Counted from the stretch's first letter, positions 7,671-17,467 are shown. The stretch: DNA of 64,000 nt from Acidimicrobiaceae bacterium (GCA_016845585.1 JAERSO010000131.1:1-64000); one strand, 5' to 3'. The notes: generated by a model not told the origin, from the sequence alone. Made by a program: numbers and translations.

Positions 7671-8467
7671 GCTACGAGTTCTTCTCCTACGAGGTTCCCC
7701 GTCCGCACGTGGCGTGGGTGACGATCGAACGGCCCGAGGTGTCGAACTCGATCCACACCCCTGCCCACGTCGAGTGGAGCGCCATCCTCGATCGCATCGC
7801 TGACGACGACGACATCTGGCTTGCCGTCTTCACGGGCCGCGGCGATCGATCGTTCTGTGCCGGGCGGGATCTGAAACACATGTCGATGGTGCAGCAGCAA
7901 GGTCCCGAGGCGGTCGCGGCGAACAATGCCGCGATGGCGTCGATCACCCGCTTCATCGACCGCCACGACTTCCCCAAACCAGTCATCGCCCGGGTGAACG
8001 GTGCGGCGAAAGGGGGCGGGTTCGAGGTCGCGCTGGCGTGCGATCTCGTGGTCGCGGCCGACCATGCGGTGCTCGGTCTCCCTGAACCGAAGCGAGGCAT
8101 CTATGCCGGCGGCGGTGGTGTGCACCGTCTCCCCCGTCAACTTCCCGTGAAGCTCGCGATGGAATACCTGCTGACGGGACGGGACATGACTGCCGCTCAC
8201 GCGCTCGAGCTCGGACTCGTCAATCGGGTCGTCCCATCGGCCGAACTCGACACGACCCTCAACGAGCTGATCGACGAGATCATGGCGTGTGCGCCGCTCT
8301 CGATCCGGGCGACGAAGCAGGCTGCGATGAGCGGCCTTGACATGGGACTCGGAGAAGCACTTCGCGCCGAGTACCCGGCTGTTGTCGAGATGATGCAGTC
8401 CGCTGACGCCAAGGAGGGCCCACTCGCCTTCTCGGAGAAGCGGGCACCGAACTGGCAGGGCCGCTAG
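7667..8467 (+). CDS. Enoyl-CoA hydratase/isomerase family protein (active-site glutamates present)
   Basis: 266 residues of crotonase fold. The oxyanion-hole segment FCAGRDLKHM (64-72) and VNGAAKGGGFE (110-120) are present. Glu120 and Glu140 (LPEPKRGIYAGGGG) sit at the two catalytic positions of true hydratases, so water addition to an enoyl-CoA is plausible. The GIYAGGGG loop and overall layout recall carnitinyl-CoA dehydratase-like members. ATG 7667 overlaps the stop of the coiled-coil gene. It converges with the MFS gene, sharing 4 bp at their ends. A second crotonase gene (9727-10377) lacks both glutamates. Confidence 0.85.
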   Translation: MSYEFFSYEVPRPHVAWVTIERPEVSNSIHTPAHVEWSAILDRIADDDDIWLAVFTGRGDRSFCAGRDLKHMSMVQQQGPEAVAANNAAMASITRFIDRHDFPKPVIARVNGAAKGGGFEVALACDLVVAADHAVLGLPEPKRGIYAGGGGVHRLPRQLPVKLAMEYLLTGRDMTAAHALELGLVNRVVPSAELDTTLNELIDEIMACAPLSIRATKQAAMSGLDMGLGEALRAEYPAVVEMMQSADAKEGPLAFSEKRAPNWQGR

Positions 8468-9714
8468 GCGAGCGATTCCTCGGGCACCGCGGCCCGTGCC
8501 CACACGAGCCCGAGGGTGGCGATGATCGCACCACAACCCATCCCGAGGGACAGCGGTGTCGTGGTGCCGTCGAAAGCCCGGTCGAACGCCGCGGCGATGG
8601 CAGCCCCAAAGATCATCGGGACCATCCCGAACAGGGCGGCTGCCGATCCCGCCACCTCGCCGAGGGGTCGCATGGCCGCGGCGTTGATGTTCGGCACCAA
8701 CAGCTGCTGGCAGCTGATCACCCCCGCCACACACGCGAAGAAGAGCCAGAAGGGTGGCTCACCGCCGGTTGCCATCGAGACCGAGACGAAGACCGCGACC
8801 GCCACGAGTAGTGCCGGCGAAGCCAGTCGCATCATTCGATCGAGCCCGACGCTCACCACGAGCTGCCGGTTGGTGAGCATCACGCCGGCCATCAGGATGG
8901 CCATCGCCGCAAAGATCGCCGGGAACCATTCAGCGAGGTCGAAGACTTCATCGACGATGATCTCGGAACTGGCGAGATACGTCAGGAATGATGCGAACAG
9001 GCCGACGATCGCGAGCATGTACCCGTAGGTCCCGGGCGTGGTGAAGATCACCTTGAACGCTCGACGAACCTCTGACCATGAATCGTCGACCGGCTTCGGC
9101 GCGGTCTGCATCGTGGCCGGGAGGCGGGTGGTCAGCGAGAACACTGCGCCCGCGTAGATCGCGCAGGCAACGAACACGAACTCCCAGCTACCGACCGCCA
9201 CGATCCCAGCGCCAAGTGCGGGCGCGAGCGTCGGCACGATCGTGAACACTGCCATGATCGTGGACATCTGCTTGGCCATCTCCGCGCCCTCGAAGGCGTC
9301 CCGGACCATCGCCGTGGCGGCGACGCGAGGACCGGCGGTCGCCATGCCCCACACGAATCGGGCGAGGAGCATTGTCTCGAGGTTCGGCGCGAACGCCGCG
9401 GCGAGCGCGGCGAGGATGTAGAGGCCGAGCCCGCCCCAGAGCACGGGCCGCCGTCCGTAGCGATCAGCCAGAAAGCCTGCAGGGAGCAGGGCCAGGCCCT
9501 GACCCATCAGGAACACCGTGATCATCCCGGCAACGGCGGTCGATCCGGGCTCGAGACCGAGCCCGGCCCGGATCTCCGGGAACGCGGGGAGCATCATGTC
9601 GATGGCCAACGCAGTTCCCGCCATGACCATCGACAGGGTGAAGGTGAAGCCGGCGCGGCCTGGGGCGAAGAGTGATTCCGGCGGCGCGGCGGACCTGGGG
9701 GAAGTGTCAGTCAA
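8464..9714 (-). CDS. MFS drug transporter, Bcr/CflA-like
   Basis: 416 residues, 12 predicted membrane helices. The first helix region (FTLSMVMAGTALAIDMMLPAFPEI) with its conserved Asp, the loop DRYGRRPVLWGG after TM2 (motif A) and the TM4-5 region fit the Bcr/CflA subfamily of drug:H+ antiporters, which export compounds such as bicyclomycin or chloramphenicol. The substrate is unknown. The start at TTG 9714 lies 12 bp after the end of the crotonase gene on the same strand, so both are likely one transcript; a shorter start near the first helix is possible. Confidence 0.8.
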   Translation of the reverse strand: MTDTSPRSAAPPESLFAPGRAGFTFTLSMVMAGTALAIDMMLPAFPEIRAGLGLEPGSTAVAGMITVFLMGQGLALLPAGFLADRYGRRPVLWGGLGLYILAALAAAFAPNLETMLLARFVWGMATAGPRVAATAMVRDAFEGAEMAKQMSTIMAVFTIVPTLAPALGAGIVAVGSWEFVFVACAIYAGAVFSLTTRLPATMQTAPKPVDDSWSEVRRAFKVIFTTPGTYGYMLAIVGLFASFLTYLASSEIIVDEVFDLAEWFPAIFAAMAILMAGVMLTNRQLVVSVGLDRMMRLASPALLVAVAVFVSVSMATGGEPPFWLFFACVAGVISCQQLLVPNINAAAMRPLGEVAGSAAALFGMVPMIFGAAIAAAFDRAFDGTTTPLSLGMGCGAIIATLGLVWARAAVPEESLA

Positions 9715-9726
9715 GGGGGAAACGTT

Positions 9727-10377
9727 TCAGTCGGAGAAGCGGCTCGCCTGGCGCGAGAGAATCTGGGCCTTCGTGGTCGCGGCACCGGCATTGGTGGCGA
9801 CCTCGCCGGCCATGGCCCACGCGACGGTCATCAGCTCGCCGTCGTCAGCGAGGCGATGCACCAGCCCCGCGGTCGCAGCTTCCGACGCCGGGAGGAGGCG
9901 ACCGGTGAGGCAGAGGTCTCGGGCCAGTGAATCGCCGATGACGTCGGCGGCGAGATCGAACGAGGTCGGGATGCCGTGGCGAACCTGGGGCTGACCGAAC
10001 ACCGCATCGGCGGCGGCAACTCGCAGATCGGCCATGAGTGCGAGATCGAATCCACCGGCCACCGCGGAGCCCTGGACGGCCACCACGATCGGTTTCGGAC
10101 TCTCGTGGATCAGGCGGTGGTAGCGAACGGCATCGGCGAAGAGGGCGTCCGGGTCCTCGGCGGCAGCGAGTTCGGCGAGGTCGAAGCCGGCGCAGAAGTG
10201 TTCCCCTGCCGATGACAACAGGATCACACCGACCGAGTCATCAGATGCGGCCGACTCGACCGCATCCAGGAGGAGTGCCCGAAGCTCCGCAGAAAGTGCG
10301 TTGCGCTTGGCCGGACGGTTGAGCTGGAGATGCAGGACGCGCTCACGTCGCTCTGTGATCAACACTGCTTCGCTCAT
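9727..10377 (-). CDS. Enoyl-CoA hydratase-like protein lacking catalytic glutamates
   Basis: 216 residues, somewhat short for the crotonase family, which usually has about 260. Family marks are LNRPAKRNALSAELRALL near the N terminus, FCAGFDLAEL (61-70) and VQGSAVAGGFDLAL (101-114). At the two glutamate positions of hydratases it has Asp111 and Gln131, so ordinary hydration is unlikely; isomerase, hydrolase or non-catalytic roles are open. ATG 10377 is preceded by GGAGG at good spacing; the longer frame is discarded. It is the first gene of a likely two-gene unit with the MFS transporter. Confidence 0.8.
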   Translation of the reverse strand: MSEAVLITERRERVLHLQLNRPAKRNALSAELRALLLDAVESAASDDSVGVILLSSAGEHFCAGFDLAELAAAEDPDALFADAVRYHRLIHESPKPIVVAVQGSAVAGGFDLALMADLRVAAADAVFGQPQVRHGIPTSFDLAADVIGDSLARDLCLTGRLLPASEAATAGLVHRLADDGELMTVAWAMAGEVATNAGAATTKAQILSRQASRFSD

Positions 10378-10455
10378 CGTGCTTGCCTCCAGGCGCGATC
10401 GTACGACCGTTGGCCTTCCGGCCCTCATTCCTGGACCCGGCTACCCTCTCGCCCG

Positions 10456-11169
10456 ATGACGACCATCACGATTCCCACTCCTTTCGAGGGTCCTCCCGGC
10501 ACCGGCCAGGGCGGCTACACGGCGGCTCGGGTTGTCGAACACATCGGTGGCGCCGCAACGGTGGCCTTTCGTTCACCGATCCCGCTCGACGAGGAACTCA
10601 CCCTGGAACAGCTCGACGCCGAGCATTGGCAGTTGTCCAACCCATCGGGCGATGCCGTGCTCGACATCACGCGGTGGACACCGAATTGGGCGACGACAAC
10701 GGCCGTGTCCATCGCCGACGCCCGAGCTGCACGAGAGCGGTTCGAGTACACACCCGAGAACCATCCGGCTCACCACTGCTTCTCGTGTGGGGCGCAACCG
10801 GAATCGATGCAGGTCCATGCCGGACCACTCGGCGATGGCCGATACGCCACCGACTGGACGATCCCCCACTGGGCGGCGAACGACGGCGGCACCGTCGACC
10901 AGGCTGTCGCCTGGGCCGCCGTCGACTGTACGGCTGGGTGGTACATCGCCGGCCCCGCTGACCGCCGGGCCGGATTCACGGTCCAGTTGGCAGTCGAAGT
11001 CCTCAAGCCGCTCGTCGCGGGCGACACCTACGCCGTGGTCGGCTGGGAAGGCGACTATCCGGCCGCGTGGGACGGCAGGAAGCGCGGCGCCTGCTCGTCG
11101 TTGTTCGATGCCACCGGCGACCTCGTGGCCCGCAGCCGATCGTTCTGGGTGGCTTTCCCCACCGGCTGA
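10456..11169 (+). CDS. Thioesterase-like (double hotdog) hypothetical protein
   Basis: 237 residues. The N-terminal FEGPPGTGQGGYTAARVVEH and the second-half segment DQAVAWAAVDCTAGWYI look like the helix-containing strands of acyl-CoA thioesterase hotdog repeats, so a tandem hotdog fold is likely. A short HHCFSCG motif at about residues 112-118 (cysteine pair with histidines) separates the halves and recurs in hypothetical actinobacterial relatives. Substrate and catalysis are unknown. Start ATG 10456 is chosen because upstream sequence overlaps the divergent crotonase gene. Fold assignment is by eye and only moderately certain. Confidence 0.55.
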   Translation: MTTITIPTPFEGPPGTGQGGYTAARVVEHIGGAATVAFRSPIPLDEELTLEQLDAEHWQLSNPSGDAVLDITRWTPNWATTTAVSIADARAARERFEYTPENHPAHHCFSCGAQPESMQVHAGPLGDGRYATDWTIPHWAANDGGTVDQAVAWAAVDCTAGWYIAGPADRRAGFTVQLAVEVLKPLVAGDTYAVVGWEGDYPAAWDGRKRGACSSLFDATGDLVARSRSFWVAFPTG

Positions 11170-11187
11170 CATGCGATACTGCGCAGC

Positions 11188-12605
11188 GTGCTGAACGAGA
11201 CCATTTCGCGGAGTGCCGTCGAGCTGGCTGCCAACACCCGATCCGGCACGCTGTCGGCGCGGCAGGTTGTCGAGGCCCATCTCGATCGCATCGACGAGAT
11301 CAACGGGGCCGTCAACGCGATCGTTGCGGCACGTCCTCGCGAGGACGTACTCGCCGAAACTGACGCTGCCGATTCACTTCCCGCCGATCGACGAGGCGCG
11401 CTCCACGGTCTCCCGGTCGCGGTCAAGGATCTCCAGGACGTCGAGGGCCTGCCGACACGCCATGGGTCGGTGGTCACCTCCGAGGAACCCGCGACACGCG
11501 ATGGGCTCGTCGCCGCCCGCCTCCGGGCGGCCGGGGCGATCATCGTCGGCAAGACGAACACACCCGAGTTCGGCACGGGCTGTCACACGTTCAACGAGGT
11601 CTACGGCACCACACGCAATCCCTGGAATCTGTCCCGGGTCGCGGGCGGATCCTCCGGCGGTGCCGCCGCTGCCCTCTCGTCTCGCATGCTGCCGATCGCC
11701 GACGGCTCCGACCTCGGCGGCTCACTCCGCAACCCGGCGGCCTTCTGTGGTGTCGTCGGCCTACGTCCATCGATCGGCCGTGTCCCGATCAACCCGGCGC
11801 TCATCGACGGCTCGGCATGGTTCCGTCGCTTCGGGGTGGAAGGTCCCATGGGGCGAACCGTGGCCGATACCGCGCTCCGCTCTCGGTGCTCGCCGGGCCA
11901 CTCGCCGAGGACCTCAACAGTCTCCCGGGTGACCCCGCCGCCTACGCCGCCCCCCTCCCGAGTACCACCGGCGCCACCATCGGATGGGGTGGAGATCTCG
12001 GTGTGCTGACCTACGACGCCGAGCCGTTCGAGTTCGCCAGAGCCGCGGCTGCCCGCGTGAGCGATGTCGGCGGATCGATGATCGATGTGGCCCCCGACTT
12101 CTCGATGGCCGAGGAGATCTTCCGGGTCTTCCGCGGTCTCGGCTACCGCCGCCTGGGCGCCAACCTTCCCGACGGTGCGCTCGAACGGACGAAATCGACG
12201 GTGCAGGAGAACATCGCGTTCGGTCGTTCGCTCGACCTGGACCGGGTGATGCACGCGGGAGAACTACGGGCCCGGCTTCACCGCAACATGGCACACCTCT
12301 TCGCCGAGGTCGACGTCCTCGCGCTGCCGACGACTCAGGTGGTGCCCTTCCCCGTCGAACTCGAATACCCGACCGAGGTCGCTGGTCAACCGATGACCGA
12401 CTACCTCAACTGGATGATGTCGAATTGCGTGATAACCGCCACTGGGTGCCCGGCCATCTCGATCCCCGCGGGGCTGACCGACGAAGGCCTCCCTACCGGC
12501 CTCATGCTCGTGGCTCCGATCGGCGAGGAACGCCGACTCCTCGAGATCGCCTCAGCCGTCGAAGCCGCCAATCCGTTCTCGGCTCAGGTTCCCCCGATCG
12601 CCTGA
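11188..12605 (+). pseudogene. Amidase-signature hydrolase, frameshifted
   Basis: The first frame from GTG 11188 encodes a normal amidase-signature N-terminal part: Lys80 (LPVAVKD), Ser155 in GGSSGG and nucleophile Ser179 in DLGGSLRNPA, the full Lys-Ser-Ser triad. At about 11876-11882 the frame is lost: GPMGRTVADTAL should run on into SVLAGPLAEDLNS, which is found in the -1/+2 frame and continues to the stop at 12605. One missing base in ctccgctctcgg explains it. Joined, the protein is about 472 residues, the usual length for amidases that hydrolyse small amides or carbamoyl compounds. Everything else is well preserved, so the lesion is recent or a sequence error. Confidence 0.8.
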
Positions 12606-12606
12606 G

Positions 12607-12957
12607 TCAGGCCTGCAGTGTCGTGGGATGCCGGTCGATCGGCCGCTGGATGTCGGCGGGGTCCGACAGGAATCCAATCACGGCCCGATAGCCGTCAGAG
12701 TCCTCCCTGTGGACCTGGCGCACGCCGAGCGCTCGCACCGTCGTACCGGCGCCGGCCGTACAGGATTCACCGGTCTCTCGCTCCGTCAACGTGATCTCGC
12801 CGCTGATGACGTAGACCATCGCCTCGAAGTCGTGCCAATGAAAGTCATTGTGCACCTCGCCGAAGTCGTAGGCCCGCGGGTGTTGACCTGCCGCCTCGGC
12901 CAAAGCGATCGCCCCGGCCTCGTCGGTGAACTGATCCAAGGCGAGCTCGTAGGGCAT
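12607..12957 (-). CDS. Small cupin-domain protein
   Basis: A 116-residue single cupin barrel. The metal-binding motif is seen in DFHWHDFEAMVYVISGEI (His, His, Glu), with a weaker second motif near VRALGVRQVHRE (His). Members range from dioxygenases to sugar-binding or sensor proteins, and function cannot be told. It converges with the amidase gene (1-bp gap) and diverges from the DUF2461 gene across 32 bp, leaving little room for two separate promoters. Confidence 0.75.
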   Translation of the reverse strand: MPYELALDQFTDEAGAIALAEAAGQHPRAYDFGEVHNDFHWHDFEAMVYVISGEITLTERETGESCTAGAGTTVRALGVRQVHREDSDGYRAVIGFLSDPADIQRPIDRHPTTLQA

Positions 12958-12989
12958 CTCCGCAGAGTAGCGAACTACGGTCTCCTCCT

Positions 12990-13676
12990 GTGAGCCGCCG
13001 ATACTTCACCCCCGACACGTTCGCGTTCCTTCGCGATCTCGCCGACAACAACGACCGCGCCTGGTTCAACGACAACAAAGCACGCTACGAGGCCTCCGTC
13101 CGCCAGCCGGCGCTCGACTTCATCACCGACTTCGTCGAGCCGCTGGAGGCACTCTCGCCGTACTTCGTCGCCGACTCCCGCACGGTCGGCGGGTCCCTGT
13201 TCCGCATTCACCGCGACACCCGGTTCAGCAAGGACAAGACCCCCTACAAGCTAAATACGGGAATGCACTTCCGCCACGAACGGGCGAAGGATGCCCACGC
13301 CCCGGGGTTCTACGTTCATCTCCAGCCGCGTGAGTGCTTCATCGGAGTCGGGCTCTGGATGCCCGAGCCGAAGGTCGCCTACCAGATCCGTGCCCACATC
13401 GACGAGAACCAGGACGAATGGCTGGCCGCCACGACGAACAGGGCGTTCAGGGCGAACTACGAACTCGGCGGCGACTCGCTGAAGCGTCCACCCAAGGGCT
13501 ACGACGCCGACCATCCCCTGCTCGACGACCTGAAGCGCAAGAGCTTCATCGCCACCGGGCCGCTGAAACAGGGCGATGTCACGAGGGCGACCTTCAGCGA
13601 CGACCTGGCCGAACGATTCGCGACAGGCACGCCGCTGATGAAGTTCCTCTGCGCCGCCGTGGGTGTGAAATTCTAG
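12990..13676 (+). CDS. DUF2461/TIGR02453 family protein
   Basis: 228 residues starting at GTG. The N-terminal YFTPDTFAFLRDLADNNDRAWF and the later FRIHRDTRFSKDKTPYK are hallmarks of the DUF2461 (TIGR02453) family, a widespread group of unknown function; these segments hold conserved Arg, Asp and Lys residues. No catalytic role is known to me. It converges with the molybdoenzyme gene 12 bp beyond its stop. Confidence 0.85.
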   Translation: MSRRYFTPDTFAFLRDLADNNDRAWFNDNKARYEASVRQPALDFITDFVEPLEALSPYFVADSRTVGGSLFRIHRDTRFSKDKTPYKLNTGMHFRHERAKDAHAPGFYVHLQPRECFIGVGLWMPEPKVAYQIRAHIDENQDEWLAATTNRAFRANYELGGDSLKRPPKGYDADHPLLDDLKRKSFIATGPLKQGDVTRATFSDDLAERFATGTPLMKFLCAAVGVKF

Positions 13677-13688
13677 ATCCGGTTGGCC

Positions 13689-15959
13689 TCAGTCCGGGTT
13701 CATGGCGCGCCAGACGCGCTGTGGGGTCGTGGGCATCTCGATGTGGCGGACGCCGAGGTGCGAAACCGCATCGACAACCGCGTTGTGAACCGCCGGACCC
13801 GCACCGATGGTGCCGGCTTCGCCGATGCCCTTGGCACCGAGCGGGTTGCGGTCCGTGGGTGTCTCCATGGCGATTCGTTCGAAGCTCGGCACCTCGGCCG
13901 CGGACGTGAACGCATAGTCCATGAAGTTGCCCGTCAACGGGTTGCCGTCCTCGTCGTAGACGAACTCCTCCATCAGTGTGTGAGCGATGCCCGACGCCAC
14001 ACCACCGTGGACCTGACCGTCGAAGATGAGGGGATTGACGATCGTGCCCGCGTCGTCACACGAGATGTGCCGGATGGGCGTGACCTGCCCGGTGTCGCGG
14101 TCGACCTCGACCACCGACAGATGGGCACCGAACGGGAATGTTGCCGCCGGCGGCTGGAAATCGGTCTCTGCGTGGAGCAGATCACCCCTCGCCTCGAGAT
14201 GAGAAGCGATCTCTGCCCACGACTTCGTGATCGACGGAGAGCCCGTGACAGTGAAGACGCCGGCGTCGGTGTCGAGCGCGATGTCAGCGGGACTCGCTTC
14301 AAGGAGATCCGCGGCCACGTTGCGGGCCTGATCGATCACCATCTCGCTGGCCTCGACGACGGCGGAACCACCGACCTGAAGCGAGCGGGAACCACCGGTG
14401 CCGCCTCCACGAGCCACCTCATCGGTGTCGCCGTGGCGGACCTCGATCTTGTCGAACGGGATGCCGGTGACGTCAGCAGCCAGCTGAGCGAAGGCCGTGT
14501 GGTGGCCCTGGCCGTGCGACGATGATCCCGTGAGCACGACAGCAGATCCATCGGTCTTGATCTCGATGCTGCCGAACTCGCTGGCGGACATCGGGTTGGT
14601 GACCTCGACATAGGTCGACCACCCGAGTCCGAGGAGGTTCGCGGTGGGGTCCTCACGCCGACGGGCCTGTTCGGCGCGCAGGCCGTGATAGTCGGCTGCC
14701 TCGATCACGGCGTCGAGTGCCTTCTCGTACTCGCCACTGTCCATGTCGGCGCCGGTTTGCGTCTTGATCGGGAAGGCGTCCGACGAGATGAAGTTGACGC
14801 GCCGAACCTCGGCGGGGTCCATCCCGATCTCGACCGCGTAGATGTCGAGCAAGCGTTCGAGAGGGGTGGTGGCCTCGGGTCGACCGGCCCCGCGGTACGC
14901 ACCGATCGGCGACGTGTTGGTGACCACGGAGTTGGACTCGAAGTCGAACCTCTCGATGTCATAGACGCCGAGCCCCATGATCCTCGTGAACATGGGAAGC
15001 ACACAGCCGATATTGGCGTAGGCGCCGCCGTCCTGGATCAGACTCATCTGGTAGGCGGTGACACGCCCGTCGCGGGTGCCGCCCATCTTCAGCCAGTAGA
15101 CAAGCGACCGGGCGTGGGCGAGCGCCAGCATGGACTCCGAGCGGGTCTCGGTCCACCGCACCGGTCGATCAACTGCACGAGCGACCGCCGCAGTGACCAT
15201 GTCCTCGGGGTACGCACCGTTCTTGCCACCGAACCCGCCACCGACGTCGGGAGTGATCACATGGACATCGTCGGTTTCCACACCCATTCCGGAGGCGAGT
15301 TCCTCCTTGGTGCGGTGCGGGAATTGGGTGCACGCCCATTGGGTGAGCCGCATCCGACCCTCCTCATTGGGGGCCCAGTGCGAAACGGCCGAACGCACTT
15401 CCATCGGCGCCACCGACATCCGCGGATTGCGCATCTCGAGGTCGACGACGACGTCGCAGTCGTCGAAGATCCCCTCGGCTCCGGGTGACGGCTGTTTCCA
15501 CGCCAGGTTGGTGCCCGCTTCCGGGAACAGCAGCACCTCGTCCCTGAAGGACTCCTCCAGGTCGATCACGGCATCGAGTGGCTCGTAGTCGACGAACACC
15601 ATCTCCGCGGCATCCACGCCTTGGGCGCGGGTCTCGCTGACCACTGCCACGATCGGTTCACCAACGAAGCGGACCCGGTCCGATGCCAGCCACGTTCGCT
15701 TCATGTCCTGGTTCAGCATGGGCATACCGGGAGATCGGGCTTCCAGACCGAGATCCGCAGCGGTGAAGACGCCGACGACGCCGGGCATCTCGCGTGCGTC
15801 GGCAGTATCGATCTCGAGGATCTCGGCATGCGCCATCAGCGACCGCACGAAGGTGACGTGCAGGGCGTCGGCCGGCCCGACGTCGGCCACGTACTTGCCG
15901 CCGACGGTCAGGAAGTCAGGATCTTCTTTCCGGATGACCCGGTTGCCAATCATGCTCAT
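13689..15959 (-). CDS. Xanthine dehydrogenase-family molybdopterin-binding subunit, form II CoxL type
   Basis: 756 residues: N-terminal a/b hammerhead (about 1-120, beginning GNRVIRKEDPDFLTVGGKYV) followed by the two molybdenum-cofactor-binding domains. The active-site loop reads AYRGAGRPE (about 351-359), the form II signature; the form I CO dehydrogenase signature AYxCSFR is absent. The glycine-rich GGGFGGKNG (about 241-249) and GSSSHGQGH segments contact the pterin. Form II proteins oxidise aldehydes, purines or related heterocycles; CO oxidation is not supported. The usual FAD-binding (CoxM) and 2Fe-2S (CoxS) partners are not next to it, so it must use unlinked subunits. Confidence 0.85.
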   Translation of the reverse strand: MSMIGNRVIRKEDPDFLTVGGKYVADVGPADALHVTFVRSLMAHAEILEIDTADAREMPGVVGVFTAADLGLEARSPGMPMLNQDMKRTWLASDRVRFVGEPIVAVVSETRAQGVDAAEMVFVDYEPLDAVIDLEESFRDEVLLFPEAGTNLAWKQPSPGAEGIFDDCDVVVDLEMRNPRMSVAPMEVRSAVSHWAPNEEGRMRLTQWACTQFPHRTKEELASGMGVETDDVHVITPDVGGGFGGKNGAYPEDMVTAAVARAVDRPVRWTETRSESMLALAHARSLVYWLKMGGTRDGRVTAYQMSLIQDGGAYANIGCVLPMFTRIMGLGVYDIERFDFESNSVVTNTSPIGAYRGAGRPEATTPLERLLDIYAVEIGMDPAEVRRVNFISSDAFPIKTQTGADMDSGEYEKALDAVIEAADYHGLRAEQARRREDPTANLLGLGWSTYVEVTNPMSASEFGSIEIKTDGSAVVLTGSSSHGQGHHTAFAQLAADVTGIPFDKIEVRHGDTDEVARGGGTGGSRSLQVGGSAVVEASEMVIDQARNVAADLLEASPADIALDTDAGVFTVTGSPSITKSWAEIASHLEARGDLLHAETDFQPPAATFPFGAHLSVVEVDRDTGQVTPIRHISCDDAGTIVNPLIFDGQVHGGVASGIAHTLMEEFVYDEDGNPLTGNFMDYAFTSAAEVPSFERIAMETPTDRNPLGAKGIGEAGTIGAGPAVHNAVVDAVSHLGVRHIEMPTTPQRVWRAMNPD

Positions 15960-16022
15960 GGGTCTGGTGTCTATCGCAGTTCCGGGCCTCGGTCTGAACC
16001 CATCACCGGGTCGACGAGATGC

Positions 16023-16290
16023 TCAGCGCTTCCAGCTGCCGATGAGGGCGACAATGGAGTCGAGCAGCGTGGCGATCTCCTCTTGAGTCGCCCCGGATCG
16101 CGCCGCGACCGACATTCCCAGCATGTTGGAGACGAGCGTGTCGGCGTAGACGTCGACGAGCGCTGAATCGATCTCGCCGCGATCAGCTGACCATTGCAGC
16201 GGCCGGCGGACGCCTTCGCGGAGGGTGCGCCGATAGCGATCGGCCACCTCCACCATGCGTTCATCGCGCATGCCCAGCTCGGTCGACGCG
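16023..16290 (-). pseudogene. TetR-family regulator, C-terminal remnant
   Basis: The last 85 or so codons (ELGMRDERMVEVADRYRRTL to IVALIGSWKR) look like the ligand-binding C-terminal helices of a TetR regulator. The helix-turn-helix half is missing: upstream of about 16290 the frame runs into sequence that on the other strand encodes MFS membrane helices. The natural arrangement would be a TetR gene divergent from the exporter it controls; one deletion across the shared promoter would remove the start of both. No valid start remains. Confidence 0.6.
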
Positions 16291-17442
16291 TTCACGGCCG
16301 GATCCGTCGTCGGTGCGCTCGCCGGCTCGATCCCCACCCTCATCGCCGGTCGTGCCATCCAGGGTCTCGGCGCCGCCTTCGTACTTCCCGCGACGCTCAG
16401 CATCGTCACCAACGCCTTCCCGCGCGGCGAGCGCGAGAAGGCCATCGCCGTGTGGACCGCGGTCGGCGGCATGGGCATCGGCTTCGGTCCGGCCATCGGC
16501 GGCTACCTCGTCGTCAATGAATCCCGTGACGAGCGCGAAGTCGGCATCGACGTTCCCGGCGCCATCACCGCAACCCTCGGCATCTCTGCGCTGGCGTTCG
16601 GCGTCATCCAGGGCACCGAGGCCGGATGGACCTCTCCGCTGATCATCGGCAGCTTCGCCGTCGCTGCCGCCTTCCTCGCCTCGGTGACGATCATCGGCCT
16701 GATGTTCTTCGCCGGTCCGGCCACGTTCTTCTTCATGACCCAGTTCTTCCAGATCGTGCAGGGACGCGACGCGTTCGAAGCCGGCCTCCTGATTCTCCCG
16801 AATGCCGGTGCAATCGTGGCCGCATCCGCTCTCGCTCCCCGCTTCGGCCGAACGCTGGGTCTGCGCTGGACCGTCACCGTCTCGGTGGCGATCATGGGCA
16901 TTGCAATGGCGATCTTCACCCAGATCGATCCGACCTGGACGGCCGGCATTGAAATCGCCGTGATCATGTTGTTCGGTTTCGGCTTCGGACTCGGGATGCC
17001 GTCGCTCACCGACTCGATCATGGCCTCGGTTCCCGTCGAGGACGCCGGTGTCGGCTCCGCCGTGAACGACGTGAGCCGCGAGCTCGGCTCCGCCCTCGGC
17101 ATCGCCATCCTCGGCACATTCATCAACAGCCTGTACCGCAGCAATGTCGAAGAGGCACTGACCGGCCAGGTCTCCGAGGATCTCATCGAGACGGCCCAGG
17201 AAGGCATCGGCGTCGTGGCCGCCACCGCTCCCAGCCTGCCGCCCGAGATCGCCCAGAGCACATTCGCCGCAGCCAGCGACTCCTTCGTCCAGGCGATGAA
17301 CTCGGGCTTCTGGCTCGGCACCGGGGTCATGGTCGTCGCCGCACTCATCGCTGTCACCCTCCTCCCACGCACCGCCCGCAGCGCCCAGGTCGAGCGCACC
17401 GAGGACGACCAGCTCCTCAGCGAGCCCGTCCTGGTCGCCTGA
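16255..17442 (+). pseudogene. DHA2-type MFS exporter remnant with N-terminal and internal deletions
   Basis: Homology begins at about 16288 (AFTAGSVVGALAG), inside what should be TM3, and goes on through TM4 (GRAIQGLGAAFVLPATLSIV) and motif C in TM5 (GIGFGPAIGGYL). About 30 residues that normally carry the WRWIFxINVP segment are missing after GGYLV, and a similar gap follows AAAFLA before SVTIIGLMFF. The second half, through the last helix and an acidic tail, is intact. The frame stays open for 395 codons, so a product could be made, but it would lack the proton-relay N-terminal helices. Members export drugs with proton antiport (14 helices). It lies opposite the TetR remnant. Confidence 0.65.
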
Positions 17443-17467
17443 TCGGGAGTACCTCGGCGACTATGAG

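Noticed and set aside
7334-8734. 466-codon minus-strand open frame
   Set aside because: Antisense to the enoyl-CoA hydratase and the coiled-coil gene.
13689-15959. Aerobic CO dehydrogenase (form I CoxL)
   Set aside because: The form I active-site loop AYxCSFR is absent; the loop is AYRGAGR.
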